DNA from: Terripilifer ovatus
GTDB taxonomy: Bacteria; Pseudomonadota; Alphaproteobacteria; Rhizobiales; Beijerinckiaceae
DNA length: 64,000 nucleotides
NCBI GenBank assembly: GCA_029222685.1
Contig: JARHVB010000006.1
Span: 80,445 to 144,444, forward strand
Direction of reading: 5' to 3'
Shown: positions 9,859 through 18,242 of the stretch, one piece after another
Layout: each line of letters starts with the position of its first letter
How positions within the stretch are numbered: the first letter of the stretch is position 1
Position numbers and translations under genes: made by a program
Notes under the pieces: model-generated
Databases searched by the model: none
What the model saw: only the letters and a program-made list of their open reading frames with translations
Told to the model about the DNA's origin: nothing

Positions 9859-10067
9859 CGGTCCCTCGCGTCAACTGCCCGAAATCCGCCCTGAGTGTAG
9901 GGGAATCGCGCGACGATCCCGCTTCACGTCCGTTTGCGAACAGTCACGTTCGGGTGAGCGGCGCGTTAACTGGGGAGCCTAAAAGTTGATCCGGGTCTAT
10001 GATCCACCGTCGCTTGCCTTTGTTTGCACGAAGATTAGGCTCCTTCGGAGCGGAGGGAACATTGGTG

Positions 10068-10919
10068 ATGGTTCGCGGATGGGTCATACGGGCGGGCGCC
10101 CCGTGCCTGCTGATTTTGGGGCTGACCTTCGCCTCGCAGGCCTCGGCATGCTCCGATGTGTCGCCCTGCGATGTGGATGGCGGGTCCTATTTCGTCCGTC
10201 CGCCGGCCGGTTGGGACGGCAAGTCATTGCTGCCGGTGGTGTTCTATTTTCACGGCCACAGCGACAGCGCGGCGGTGACGATCGCCGACCCCTATATGAA
10301 GAAGTCGCTCGATGACGCGGGCATTCTGCTCGTTGCGATGGATGGCGAGAACCGCTCGTGGTCGTTCCCCGGCAAGCTCACCGGCAGCCGCGACGATATC
10401 GCCTATACGGCCGCGGTCCTTGCCGATGTGAAGAAGCGATTCCCGGTCGATAATTCATTGTTGCTCGCGTCTGGCTTTTCGGTCGGCGGGTCGATGGTGT
10501 GGAATGTCGCCTGCTCGCTCGGCAATGCGTTCTCAGGCTATGCGCCGATGTCGGGTTCATATTGGGAGCCGATGCCGACGGACTGTCCCGGAGGCCCGGT
10601 GGCGCTGCGGCACATCCACGGCACGGCGGACAGGACGGTGCCTCTCGCTGGGCGCAGCCTGCGCAACGGCCAGTTCAGACAGGGCGATTCCAACGAAAGC
10701 TTTCGCCGCCTGCTGGCGCGCAACGGTTGTCCGTCCGAGCCGGACCATGTGTCGACGCGCGACGTGCTGACCTGTCGCACATGGAGCGCGGGTTCCTGTT
10801 CGGGTAGCAAGGGCGCCGAATTCTGCCTGCACGATGGCGGTCACACCATCCAGAGCCAGTGGATCGTCGACAGCATGAACTGGCTGCGGGCGCAAAGGCC
10901 GGCGACAGCCAAGCGGTAA
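10068..10919 (+). CDS. Secreted polyhydroxybutyrate depolymerase/feruloyl esterase-like hydrolase (LpqC type)
   Basis: 283 residues from ATG 10068 (GTG at 10065 is also possible; GGAGGG lies at 10052-10057). A signal peptide with core APCLLILGLTF ends near ASQASA. The mature part has the oxyanion segment VVFYFHGHSDSA, a nucleophile elbow GFSVGGSM and a late His in HDGGHTI. This is the plan of family 1 carbohydrate esterases and PHB depolymerase-like enzymes. Several cysteines suggest disulfides, in keeping with export. Substrate is uncertain: short polyesters or aryl esters of plant polymers are typical. Confidence 0.8.
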   Translation: MVRGWVIRAGAPCLLILGLTFASQASACSDVSPCDVDGGSYFVRPPAGWDGKSLLPVVFYFHGHSDSAAVTIADPYMKKSLDDAGILLVAMDGENRSWSFPGKLTGSRDDIAYTAAVLADVKKRFPVDNSLLLASGFSVGGSMVWNVACSLGNAFSGYAPMSGSYWEPMPTDCPGGPVALRHIHGTADRTVPLAGRSLRNGQFRQGDSNESFRRLLARNGCPSEPDHVSTRDVLTCRTWSAGSCSGSKGAEFCLHDGGHTIQSQWIVDSMNWLRAQRPATAKR

Positions 10920-10928
10920 CGTCGCAGC

Positions 10929-12143
10929 TTACCGTTCTGTGGCCGCAGCCGATTTCCTGCTGCTGACGAACAGGAAAATGAGCGTCGCTACGACGAGCAG
11001 CGCTGCATTCGACATGATGCCGCCGGCGTGGCCGATGCCGGAAAAATCGTCGATGAGGCCGATGACGACCGGGCCCGCCACAAAGCCGATGTCGCTCAGC
11101 GTTCGCTGCAGGCCCATGCCCGATCCATATTGCCGGCGCGGCAGGATGGCGATGGAATAGGCGCCGATGGCCGGCCCGTTGAGGCCGCCAAACACGCCAT
11201 AAAGCACCATGGACAGCCAGAACCAGTATTGCTGCGCTCCGGCGATGACGGCGAGTAGGGCGATGGCCATGCCGATCATTGAATAGCCGACCGCCATACG
11301 GGCTCCGGCCTTCTGAATCAGCATTTGGCTGAACGGCATCATCGTCATCATGGTGACGGCGATGATGCCTATGCCCAGTCCGATCCGGGAAACGTCGAGA
11401 CCGAACGAATCCTGTGCGATCAGGGGGATGAGCTGGAACATGCAGGCGGTGCGGGTGAAGAAGGAGACGCCGCTGACGAAGGAAATTGCCATGAACGGCC
11501 CGCTGAACATGCCGCGCTTGCCGCTCCCCAATGCGCCTGAAAGACTATGCACAGGCGCGGCTTTGGTATCCTGGAAACTGAAGATCGCGAGAACAGCCGT
11601 CACGAGAGAAATGACCAGCAAAGCCCAGAACGGAGCCGTGAGGCCAAAAAACTTTGCCGCATAACCACCAAAGACAGTGCCCAGGGTTGCGCCCATCTGC
11701 AGCGCGAGTTGATAGAGCCCGACCAGCCGGGCGCGCGTAGTGGGCGTCGAGAGGTCGGCGAGGGCTGCCAGCGATACCGTCAGGTACATGCCGGAGCCGA
11801 CGCCCTGGACGAAGCGCCAGAAGCACAGCTGGACGAAATCCGTCGTCAAAGCCGCGCCGATGCTGCCGACTGCAATGATCAACGGCCCGGCGACCAGCAG
11901 CGGCCTCCGGCCGGTCTGTTGGCTGAGCCAGCCCGAGGGAAAATTGGCGAGCAGGCGTCCAACACCGAAAATCGTCACCAGCATGCCAACGAGGGTGCTG
12001 GTGACGCCGAAGGAGGCGGCGTAGAGCGACAGCACCGGCACGACCATGCCGCTGCCCATCATCGTGCAGCAGATCATGATCAGCAGCGGCCAGATCTGCC
12101 GTTCCTGCTTGAAAGACTCCCAGATGGTGTTCAAACCGCGCAT
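10929..12143 (-). CDS. MFS transporter (DHA1-like), last gene of the catabolic operon
   Basis: 404 residues with about twelve hydrophobic helices and the cytoplasmic loop motif GRLLANFPSGWLSQQTGRR between helices 2 and 3. It is a single-substrate uptake or efflux carrier of the inner membrane. It follows the maleate isomerase-like gene by 56 bp on the same strand, so it is probably the final gene of the operon that begins at 17251. It may import the substrate or export an intermediate of that route. The nature of the solute is not readable from sequence. Confidence 0.82.
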   Translation of the reverse strand: MRGLNTIWESFKQERQIWPLLIMICCTMMGSGMVVPVLSLYAASFGVTSTLVGMLVTIFGVGRLLANFPSGWLSQQTGRRPLLVAGPLIIAVGSIGAALTTDFVQLCFWRFVQGVGSGMYLTVSLAALADLSTPTTRARLVGLYQLALQMGATLGTVFGGYAAKFFGLTAPFWALLVISLVTAVLAIFSFQDTKAAPVHSLSGALGSGKRGMFSGPFMAISFVSGVSFFTRTACMFQLIPLIAQDSFGLDVSRIGLGIGIIAVTMMTMMPFSQMLIQKAGARMAVGYSMIGMAIALLAVIAGAQQYWFWLSMVLYGVFGGLNGPAIGAYSIAILPRRQYGSGMGLQRTLSDIGFVAGPVVIGLIDDFSGIGHAGGIMSNAALLVVATLIFLFVSSRKSAAATER

Positions 12144-12199
12144 TCGCGAGCTTTTCGCAGTCCGCCCGTTTCAGGTCAACTTGCGCGATAGCCTGCCCC

Positions 12200-12970
12200 T
12201 CAATGTTCGCGCACCAGACTACCCAGTGCCGGGGCCAGGCAATAATCTCCGAGCTGCTCCTTCAGCCGTTTCGCCGCGCCCCAGATGACCGCCTGATTGG
12301 AATTGACGACCGGCTTGCCCAGGGCGCGCTCGATGGCGTCGACGGCCTCGATCTGCGTTGTGTTGGTGCAGGAGAGGAAGATGCCGTCGGCCTCCGGGCG
12401 GTCGTTCTGACGCGCCAGATCGACCCATTGCTGCGGCGTGATCCTGACGAAGTCCGCGCCGCTGGCACAGGCGAGCGCCACATCGTTCACGGTTTCAATG
12501 CCGACCTCGGCCAGATAGGCAATCGCATCCCTGTTCGTCTTGTACGGGCTGAGGACCACGACCTTCGACATGCCGAGTGCGCGCATGGCCTCGACGACAA
12601 GTCCGATGGTCGAGCAGGCCGGGCGGTTCGTGCGCTTTTCGATGAGGTCGATCAGGCCGCGATCGCCCCTTGTCCCTTCCTTCATGGAGGTGCCGGTGCA
12701 GTGGAAGACGATCATGTCGGGGCTCATGTCCGTCAGGATGTCCGCAGCCTGCTCGATCGCAGGGCTCAGGTCTGCGAGCGTGTCGGACGGACTGCCGGAA
12801 ATGCGGGCGCGCATGACGTGAACGCCCATTCCGTCCGGCGCAAAATGCTGGAACTGCGGCTCGCTCAGCGTGTTCACGGCCGGAATGATCAGGCCTAGTT
12901 TGGCGCGCGCGGGCGTGAATTGATCGGTGAAGTGATCGGCTGATTGTCCGGCAGCGGCGGCGTCGTCCAT
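12200..12970 (-). CDS. Maleate isomerase / Asp-Glu racemase superfamily enzyme
   Basis: 256 residues. The active-site pair of the arylmalonate decarboxylase/maleate isomerase family is present: Cys91 in VFHCTGTS and Cys201 in LSCTNT. The early PAVNT block (Asn33) is the substrate-binding Asn of maleate isomerases. Maleate isomerase converts maleate to fumarate without cofactor. The neighbours are an isochorismatase-fold amidohydrolase and an FMN monooxygenase, 19-bp gaps apart, which suggests the terminal steps maleamate to maleate to fumarate as in nicotinate breakdown (NicF/NicE). A related hydantoin or aspartate racemase is the main alternative, but the double Cys with PAVNT favours maleate isomerase. 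Confidence 0.78.
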   Translation of the reverse strand: MDDAAAAGQSADHFTDQFTPARAKLGLIIPAVNTLSEPQFQHFAPDGMGVHVMRARISGSPSDTLADLSPAIEQAADILTDMSPDMIVFHCTGTSMKEGTRGDRGLIDLIEKRTNRPACSTIGLVVEAMRALGMSKVVVLSPYKTNRDAIAYLAEVGIETVNDVALACASGADFVRITPQQWVDLARQNDRPEADGIFLSCTNTTQIEAVDAIERALGKPVVNSNQAVIWGAAKRLKEQLGDYCLAPALGSLVREH

Positions 12971-12989
12971 GGTCTCGTCCTTTCAATCG

Positions 12990-14018
12990 TTACGGCACAT
13001 ATGCTGTTTGTTTCCCAACCAGCGGCATGACCTTGTGCGCGAAGTTTTCCATGCTCTCGTACATGGGGTGAAAATGCATCATCAGCGTGCCGACGCCTGC
13101 GGCTTCAAACTGTTCGATGCGTCGCGCTATGACGTCCGGCGTGCCGACAAGTCCCGGTCCCATTGCCTTCGCACAAATAAAGGAGAGGTTGTTGGTCTTG
13201 CCATATTCTTCAAGCGTGGTCGCCGTCTGTTCAGCCTCTTCCATCGTGTCGGTGCAGATCACATGACATGACATGCCAAAGTTGATGTCGCGACCATGGG
13301 CTGCCGCGCGAGCGCGCATATCGACAATGTCGGCAGCAACACGATCGACATTGTTGCGCCATTCGCGACGATCGGGAATGTAATCGACGAACCAGTAGTC
13401 GCAATTGCGCGCGATGGCGTTCTTGCCGGGGTCGTGACGGCTTGCCGCATAGATTGGCGGATTGGGCAGTTGCACGGTTTTCAGCGGCAATCCCTGATTA
13501 TCGACGGTGTAGAACTCACCATGGTGATCGAGCTTCTCTTGTGTCCAGAGACCGCGGATCACCTGCATGAACTCGTCCATGCGGCGGTAGCGTTCGTCCT
13601 CGCTTTTCTCCAGCTTGCCGTTGCTGAAGGTATCGAATTCTTCTTTCCACCAGCCGTTGACAATGTTGAGGGCCGCGCGCCCGCCGCTGATGCGGTCGAG
13701 TGAGGCGGCAAATTTCGCCACCACTTGCGGATTGAGAATGCCCGGATGCACGGCGACCATGAGTTCGATGTTGTGTGTCAGCACTGCCAGAGCGGACATC
13801 AGCATCCAGGCCGGATGGTCTGTTCCCATCCAGCGCTCGGCGACAAGGGTCGTCTCGTAGCCAAGTTCCTCCGCGCGGCGGATCAGATTTGCCGCGAACG
13901 TAAAAGCCTTGTCCGGTCCATTGGCGAGCCCGCGGACCGCGGACTCGCGTATGGCGTCAGTCATTGCCGGCTCAGGGCGTATCGTATGCGGCAGCGGTGT
14001 CCATACTCCGTAGCGCAT
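12990..14018 (-). CDS. LLM-class FMN-dependent monooxygenase (SsuD/RutA-like)
   Basis: 342 residues starting MRYGVWTPLPHTIRPEP at 14018; the open frame extends upstream but without family-like sequence. The TIM-barrel luciferase-like pattern is clear: AERWMGTDHPAWM, MVAVHPGILNP, GRAALNIVNGWWKEEF, ERYRRMDEF and PPIYAASR. These match the alkanesulfonate/pyrimidine monooxygenase group, which uses reduced FMN. RutA-type members open heterocyclic rings or cleave amide bonds. Here it sits between an amidohydrolase and a maleate isomerase, so ring opening of an N-heterocycle is plausible. A flavin reductase is not obvious next to it. The Old Yellow Enzyme upstream is a different kind of flavoprotein. 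Confidence 0.82.
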   Translation of the reverse strand: MRYGVWTPLPHTIRPEPAMTDAIRESAVRGLANGPDKAFTFAANLIRRAEELGYETTLVAERWMGTDHPAWMLMSALAVLTHNIELMVAVHPGILNPQVVAKFAASLDRISGGRAALNIVNGWWKEEFDTFSNGKLEKSEDERYRRMDEFMQVIRGLWTQEKLDHHGEFYTVDNQGLPLKTVQLPNPPIYAASRHDPGKNAIARNCDYWFVDYIPDRREWRNNVDRVAADIVDMRARAAAHGRDINFGMSCHVICTDTMEEAEQTATTLEEYGKTNNLSFICAKAMGPGLVGTPDVIARRIEQFEAAGVGTLMMHFHPMYESMENFAHKVMPLVGKQTAYVP

Positions 14019-14037
14019 GATACGTTCTCCCGCGTGT

Positions 14038-14733
14038 TTACTTTGCCGCTGCCGGCGCCATCTGCTTGCCGAGCAGCGACACTTCCAGCTCGTTGAGCGA
14101 GACCACAGTCGCATATTTGGCATTCATGTCGAACAGATTGGCGGCATGGGCGAACTGCGAGCGGTCGAAGCAGCAATCGTCGACGACGAATGTGGTGAAT
14201 CCATTGGAAAACGCATCGACGACGGAGGCGCGCACGCAGCCTGATGTGGAGACGCCGCAGACGATGATCGTGTCAATCTGGTTCTTGACCAGATAGCTGG
14301 CGAGCGGTGTCTGGAAAAACGCGCTGGCTTTCGTCTTGTCGAGAATCCATTCGCCGTCCTTCGGCGCGATCTCGGGCGGAAACTCGTTGAATTTCGGATC
14401 GTAGTCCTGCACGCGCTTGCTCTTGGTGGCGCGGCCCGTAAACAGCACGTCATAGGCGTCGCCGCGGGTGTAGACGACGGGGCGGCCGAGATCGCGGAAC
14501 ATCGTGATGAGCTGGGCGATGCGCGGCATGGTCTCCCATGAGACCGGGCCGCAGGCGGGACCGAATTCGGCGATCGCCTGTTCAATCGTCAGGCCGGGCG
14601 AACCGGTGAAGCCATAGGTCACGTCGATGACAATGAGGGCGGTGCGCTCGCCGATCTCGCCGGGTTTCATGAACCCGCCGGATTCATAGGCCTTGCGTTC
14701 GTCCGCCGGCACAATCTTCATCCATTCCTTCAT
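14038..14733 (-). CDS. Isochorismatase-fold amidohydrolase (maleamate/carbamoylsarcosine amidase-like)
   Basis: 231 residues. The start at 14733 is fixed by AAGGAG six bases upstream (complement 14740-14745); an upstream ATG at 14790 has no such site. The Asp-Lys-Cys triad is visible as D37 (VIDVTYGF), K133 (ILDKTKASAF) and C166 (STSGCVRAS), preceded by the cis-peptide region CGVSTSG. This group includes N-carbamoylsarcosine amidase, maleamate amidohydrolase (NicF) and ureidoacrylate hydrolase (RutB). The position directly before the FMN monooxygenase and the maleate isomerase-like gene makes a maleamate-type substrate the best guess. Confidence 0.85.
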   Translation of the reverse strand: MKEWMKIVPADERKAYESGGFMKPGEIGERTALIVIDVTYGFTGSPGLTIEQAIAEFGPACGPVSWETMPRIAQLITMFRDLGRPVVYTRGDAYDVLFTGRATKSKRVQDYDPKFNEFPPEIAPKDGEWILDKTKASAFFQTPLASYLVKNQIDTIIVCGVSTSGCVRASVVDAFSNGFTTFVVDDCCFDRSQFAHAANLFDMNAKYATVVSLNELEVSLLGKQMAPAAAK

Positions 14734-14800
14734 TACATTCTCCTTTTTGTTGTTCATCCCATCATGGAGCCAGTGGGCTGCCGTGTCCACTTGGCGCCGC

Positions 14801-16084
14801 TCACGCGGGGGTGTTTATGTCGGGTTTCGCCGGCCGCCTGGGTGGCGGATTTTCCATGCTGTTGGCGATTACCGCCTGTTTCGGCAGAACCGAGACGATG
14901 TAGATCAGGCAGATGCCCGCGGCCACGCCGCCGGCGATACGCAGGCTGAACGTGCTTGCCAGAAAGCCGATGATCACGGCGCCCACTGCCGGCATGCCGC
15001 GGTAGATCAGCAGGTAGAGCGACATGACTCTTCCGCGCATGGAATCTTCGGCCGCAAACTGCATCAGCGACTGGATGCTGGTCGACATGACATTGAGGAA
15101 GAAGCCGATGCCGGCGCAGCAGAGAACGCCGATCCAAAGATTATTGGTGGCGACAAAGCCGAGCGCCGCCAGCCCGGTGCCGCAATAGCCGACCATGGTC
15201 ACGCGGGTCAGGCCGGCCAGGCTGCCGCGCATGGCGATATAGATGGCACCGGCCATGGCGCCGATGCCGACGCTTGACGACAGCCAGGCGAGTTCGCGCG
15301 GGCCGCCATGAAAGACGTCGCCTGCAAAGCCGGGCAGCATGTCCTGCAGCGGCCGCACGAAGGTCGAGGTGAATGCCAGCAGCAGCAGCATGGGGCGGAG
15401 GCCGCCATGGCCCGCCGCGTAGGACAGGCTGTCGGCCACCTGGGCGAACAGATTGCGGCCGCGCGATTGCGACCGGTCGGGCGGCTTCAGGCGCAGCATG
15501 AGAAAGGTCGTCAGGCAGAGCGTGGATCCCAGGACATGGCTGAAGAATGTGCCCTGAACGCCATAGGCGGGAATGATGAAGGCGGCAATGGCCGGGCCGA
15601 TGAAGCGTGTCGAGTGGAACGAGGCGGAATCGAGCGCGATCGCGGGGGCGAAGTCCTCGCGCGCCACCGTCGCTGGAATGATCGACTGCCGCGCCGTCGA
15701 ATGGAACGGATAGACAAGGCCGGAGTAGATCGTCAGCACCAGCAGAACCTCGATCGTCATCCAGCCGGTGGCGGTGAGCAGCGACATCAGCACGGCCTGC
15801 AACAGCAGCAGCGCCTGGGCGATGCGGATCAACGGCAGGGGGTTGACCCGGTCGGTCCAGGCGCCGGCAAGCGGGGCCAGGACGAGCATGGGGGCGAGAT
15901 CGGCGGCGGCGATGATGCCGAGCCAGACCGGAGAGTGGGTCAGTTCCCAGGCGAGCCAGCCGGCGCCGACGCGCTGCATCCAGCCGGAGAGATAGCTCGG
16001 AAACAGCCCGCCTTCGAAGATCGCGAAATTGCGATGGGATAACGCACGGGCGATGGGAAGACGTTTGGGCGTTTCACCGGACAT
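14801..16084 (-). CDS. MFS transporter, EntS/MFS_3-like
   Basis: 427 residues with an N-terminal ALSHRNFAIFEGGLF block and GWMQRVGAGWLAWELT, typical of the MFS_3 (enterobactin-exporter-like) group, and about twelve hydrophobic helices. The stop of the Old Yellow Enzyme gene is 9 bp upstream and the amidohydrolase start is 67 bp downstream, all on the minus strand, so it is inside the operon. It probably moves a substrate or product of the route across the inner membrane. Two different MFS carriers in one operon suggests uptake plus efflux, but the direction of transport cannot be told. Confidence 0.82.
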   Translation of the reverse strand: MSGETPKRLPIARALSHRNFAIFEGGLFPSYLSGWMQRVGAGWLAWELTHSPVWLGIIAAADLAPMLVLAPLAGAWTDRVNPLPLIRIAQALLLLQAVLMSLLTATGWMTIEVLLVLTIYSGLVYPFHSTARQSIIPATVAREDFAPAIALDSASFHSTRFIGPAIAAFIIPAYGVQGTFFSHVLGSTLCLTTFLMLRLKPPDRSQSRGRNLFAQVADSLSYAAGHGGLRPMLLLLAFTSTFVRPLQDMLPGFAGDVFHGGPRELAWLSSSVGIGAMAGAIYIAMRGSLAGLTRVTMVGYCGTGLAALGFVATNNLWIGVLCCAGIGFFLNVMSTSIQSLMQFAAEDSMRGRVMSLYLLIYRGMPAVGAVIIGFLASTFSLRIAGGVAAGICLIYIVSVLPKQAVIANSMENPPPRRPAKPDINTPA

Positions 16085-16093
16085 TGCTGGCGT

Positions 16094-17251
16094 TCATTCG
16101 CGCGTCATATGCCCCATGCCCTCGGCGAGGCGGCCGGATTTTCCGTGCAGCATTTCGAAGGCCGGCCAGACCTTCGGGTTGACGCGGTTGTGCGGCGGCG
16201 GAATCCGCGGCTCGTCGCCGAGCGCCGCCGCGGCATGCCAGCCCCAGCGCGGATTGTCCATGAAGGCGCGGCCGATGGCGACCATGTCGGCCTTGCCTGA
16301 GGCGATGATCTCGTTGGCCTGATGAGGTTCGACGATCAGCCCGACGGCCATCGTCGGCATGCCGGTGCGGCTGCCGATATATTCGGCGAACGGCACCATA
16401 TAGCCGGGCTCGATCCTGGGAAGTTTCATGCCGGGCGCGACATTGCCGGCCGACGGCGTCACGTAATCGATGCCGATTTCTTTCAGCGCGGCGGTAAACA
16501 TCACCGCATCGTCGAGCTCCAGTCCGCCGTCGTTGAAATCGCGTCCGGTCACGCGCACGCCCATCGGCTTGCCCTTCGGCCAGGCGGCGCGCATGGCGGC
16601 GATGACTTCCAGCGGAAACTGCATGCGTTTTTCCATCGTGCCGCCATAGCGGTCAGCGCGATGGTTGGACAGCGGCGACAGGAACTGGTGCAACAGATAA
16701 CCGTGCGCGGTGTGGACCTCGATCATGTCGAAGCCGCAGCGCTCGGCGCGGCGGGTCGCCGCGACGAAATCGTCGAGGATTTCGGAGAGGCCCTGCGCGT
16801 CGAGTTCCTTCGGCACCGGCCAGCCTTCGGCGAAGGGCTCGGCCGAGGGAGCGACCAGCGGCCAGGCGCCCTCCTCGGGTTTCAGATTATGGCCCTTGGC
16901 CAGTTCCCAGGTCGGCCGCGTCGAGGCCTTGCGGCCGGCATGGGAGAGCTGGATGCCGATCGGGGTTTTGGAGAATACTCGGGCGCCTTGCACGAGCGCG
17001 GTCAAGGCCGCCTCGTTGTCGTCGGAATAGAGGCCCAGGCACGGCAGCGTGATGCGCCCCTGCGCGTTCACGGCGGTCGCTTCCAGGATCACCAGGCCGG
17101 CCCCGGAGATGGCGTAGGAGCCGGCGTTCTGGACGTGCCAGGGGGTCGCGTTGCCGTCGACGGCGCTGAACTGGCACAGGGGCGAAACCACGATGCGGTT
17201 GGCCAAGGTCAGGTCGCGAAGCTGGATCGGCGTGAAAAGGGCGCTAGGCAT
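16094..17251 (-). CDS. Old Yellow Enzyme family NADPH:flavin oxidoreductase (YqjM/XenA class)
   Basis: 385 residues starting MPSALFTPIQLRDL at 17251. Cys26 in SPLCQFSA is the redox-tuning Cys of the YqjM (class II) group. QLSHAGRKAS, VHTAHGYLLHQFLSP (substrate-binding His pair) and the late GRAFMDNPRWGWHAA phosphate-binding end are all present. These FMN enzymes reduce activated alkenes, quinones or nitro-compounds with NADPH. As first gene of the operon that runs down to 10929, it may reduce a ring or an unsaturated intermediate. The upstream open frame to 17461 is not part of the protein. Confidence 0.93.
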   Translation of the reverse strand: MPSALFTPIQLRDLTLANRIVVSPLCQFSAVDGNATPWHVQNAGSYAISGAGLVILEATAVNAQGRITLPCLGLYSDDNEAALTALVQGARVFSKTPIGIQLSHAGRKASTRPTWELAKGHNLKPEEGAWPLVAPSAEPFAEGWPVPKELDAQGLSEILDDFVAATRRAERCGFDMIEVHTAHGYLLHQFLSPLSNHRADRYGGTMEKRMQFPLEVIAAMRAAWPKGKPMGVRVTGRDFNDGGLELDDAVMFTAALKEIGIDYVTPSAGNVAPGMKLPRIEPGYMVPFAEYIGSRTGMPTMAVGLIVEPHQANEIIASGKADMVAIGRAFMDNPRWGWHAAAALGDEPRIPPPHNRVNPKVWPAFEMLHGKSGRLAEGMGHMTRE

Positions 17252-17369
17252 TGTTTCCTCAAGCTTATTATTGTGATTTTGCCATCGCGACGACAATTGC
17301 ATAGCCCACCGCCGGTTTGAAGCCGGAAGTTGAACCCGTCGGGCGGTGCTTGAGGAGAAACGCGTTGTA

Positions 17370-17717
17370 TTAAGGGAGCAGGCGGCCTTCGCTCCGCGTC
17401 GGCGGGGCGTGGGAGGATTCGCATTCGCTAAACGTCTGCACCTTCGCGACCAGGTCGGCAAAGCTGAGATGCGGACGGTCGAGCACGGCGCGCTGGATCT
17501 CCTTCATGGCGCATTCAGCCTCGCGACGCGCGTCACCGGTCATCATACGGGTGCGCAAGCCATGTTTGAGCTCGAGCATGCGCAGCCGCAGCACCGCGGG
17601 TCCTTCGGCCTGCGGGGTATCCATTTCATCCAGCGATATCATCGGCCACATCGTAACCAATCCATTTTGCCAAACCGGAATGTGTGACAGTTTCGAATCA
17701 CTTGTTCCTGCAGGCAT
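17370..17717 (-). CDS. Hypothetical small protein, doubtful
   Basis: Up to 115 residues. The central part (VLRLRMLELKHGLRTRMM, AECAMKEIQRAVLD and SFADLVAKVQTF) has a balanced, helical composition that looks protein-like, and the frame fills the gap ahead of the Old Yellow Enzyme gene. No clear ribosome binding site precedes any of the possible starts (17717, 17651 and others), and I recognise no family. It may be a small cytosolic protein or a chance frame. Confidence 0.35.
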   Translation of the reverse strand: MPAGTSDSKLSHIPVWQNGLVTMWPMISLDEMDTPQAEGPAVLRLRMLELKHGLRTRMMTGDARREAECAMKEIQRAVLDRPHLSFADLVAKVQTFSECESSHAPPTRSEGRLLP

Positions 17718-18242
17718 AACAGCTTCAAAAACCGGCGAAATATCGGCGAAAGCGTTTGTGGATTAAGGCTCATCCCGCAGTTGAATCAACTATTTGCCCA
17801 TTGATCCTGCTTCGTGCCAGGCCGCCCTACGGCCGGGATATCCCGCCGAACAGGCTTGGGAGAGTAGCGCAACATCAAGGCTGCCTTTGCGGAGCGGGCC
17901 GGAGATCGCATCGGCGGGACGCTGTCCATTGTGACATTGCCGATTTTTTTGCCGCAATCCTTAACGAATTCCGCATGTCCGTCGTGAAGGTTTTGCCGCT
18001 GAAATTCAGGCTTTTTTGTATGTTTCTTCACCGGCGGGCTGCCGATGAGCCGATCCAAAGCGCGGACCGTCCCCCAGGCCGAGGACGGCCGGCATTACGT
18101 TCAATTCTCGGCGATTTGATTACAAACCGTTTGCAACTTTATGGGCAGGATTCAAATCCGCAATGGAATCGCCCATACGGTCACGCTGTCCGGCGTTATA
18201 TCGTCGGCGGGTGATTTCGTGCCGTCGTGAGAGGCCTGAACT
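17718..18242. other. Gene-free stretch before the diguanylate cyclase
   Basis: About 525 bases. Open frames here have unlikely composition and no ribosome binding sites. I see no RNA gene or clear repeat. A T-loop-like string (ATTCAAATCC near 18150) is not part of a cloverleaf. The promoter of the downstream GGDEF gene is expected near the right end. Confidence 0.5.

Noticed and set aside
18140..18180. T-loop-like ATTCAAATCC suggesting a tRNA
   Set aside because: No acceptor stem or anticodon arm can be folded around it.
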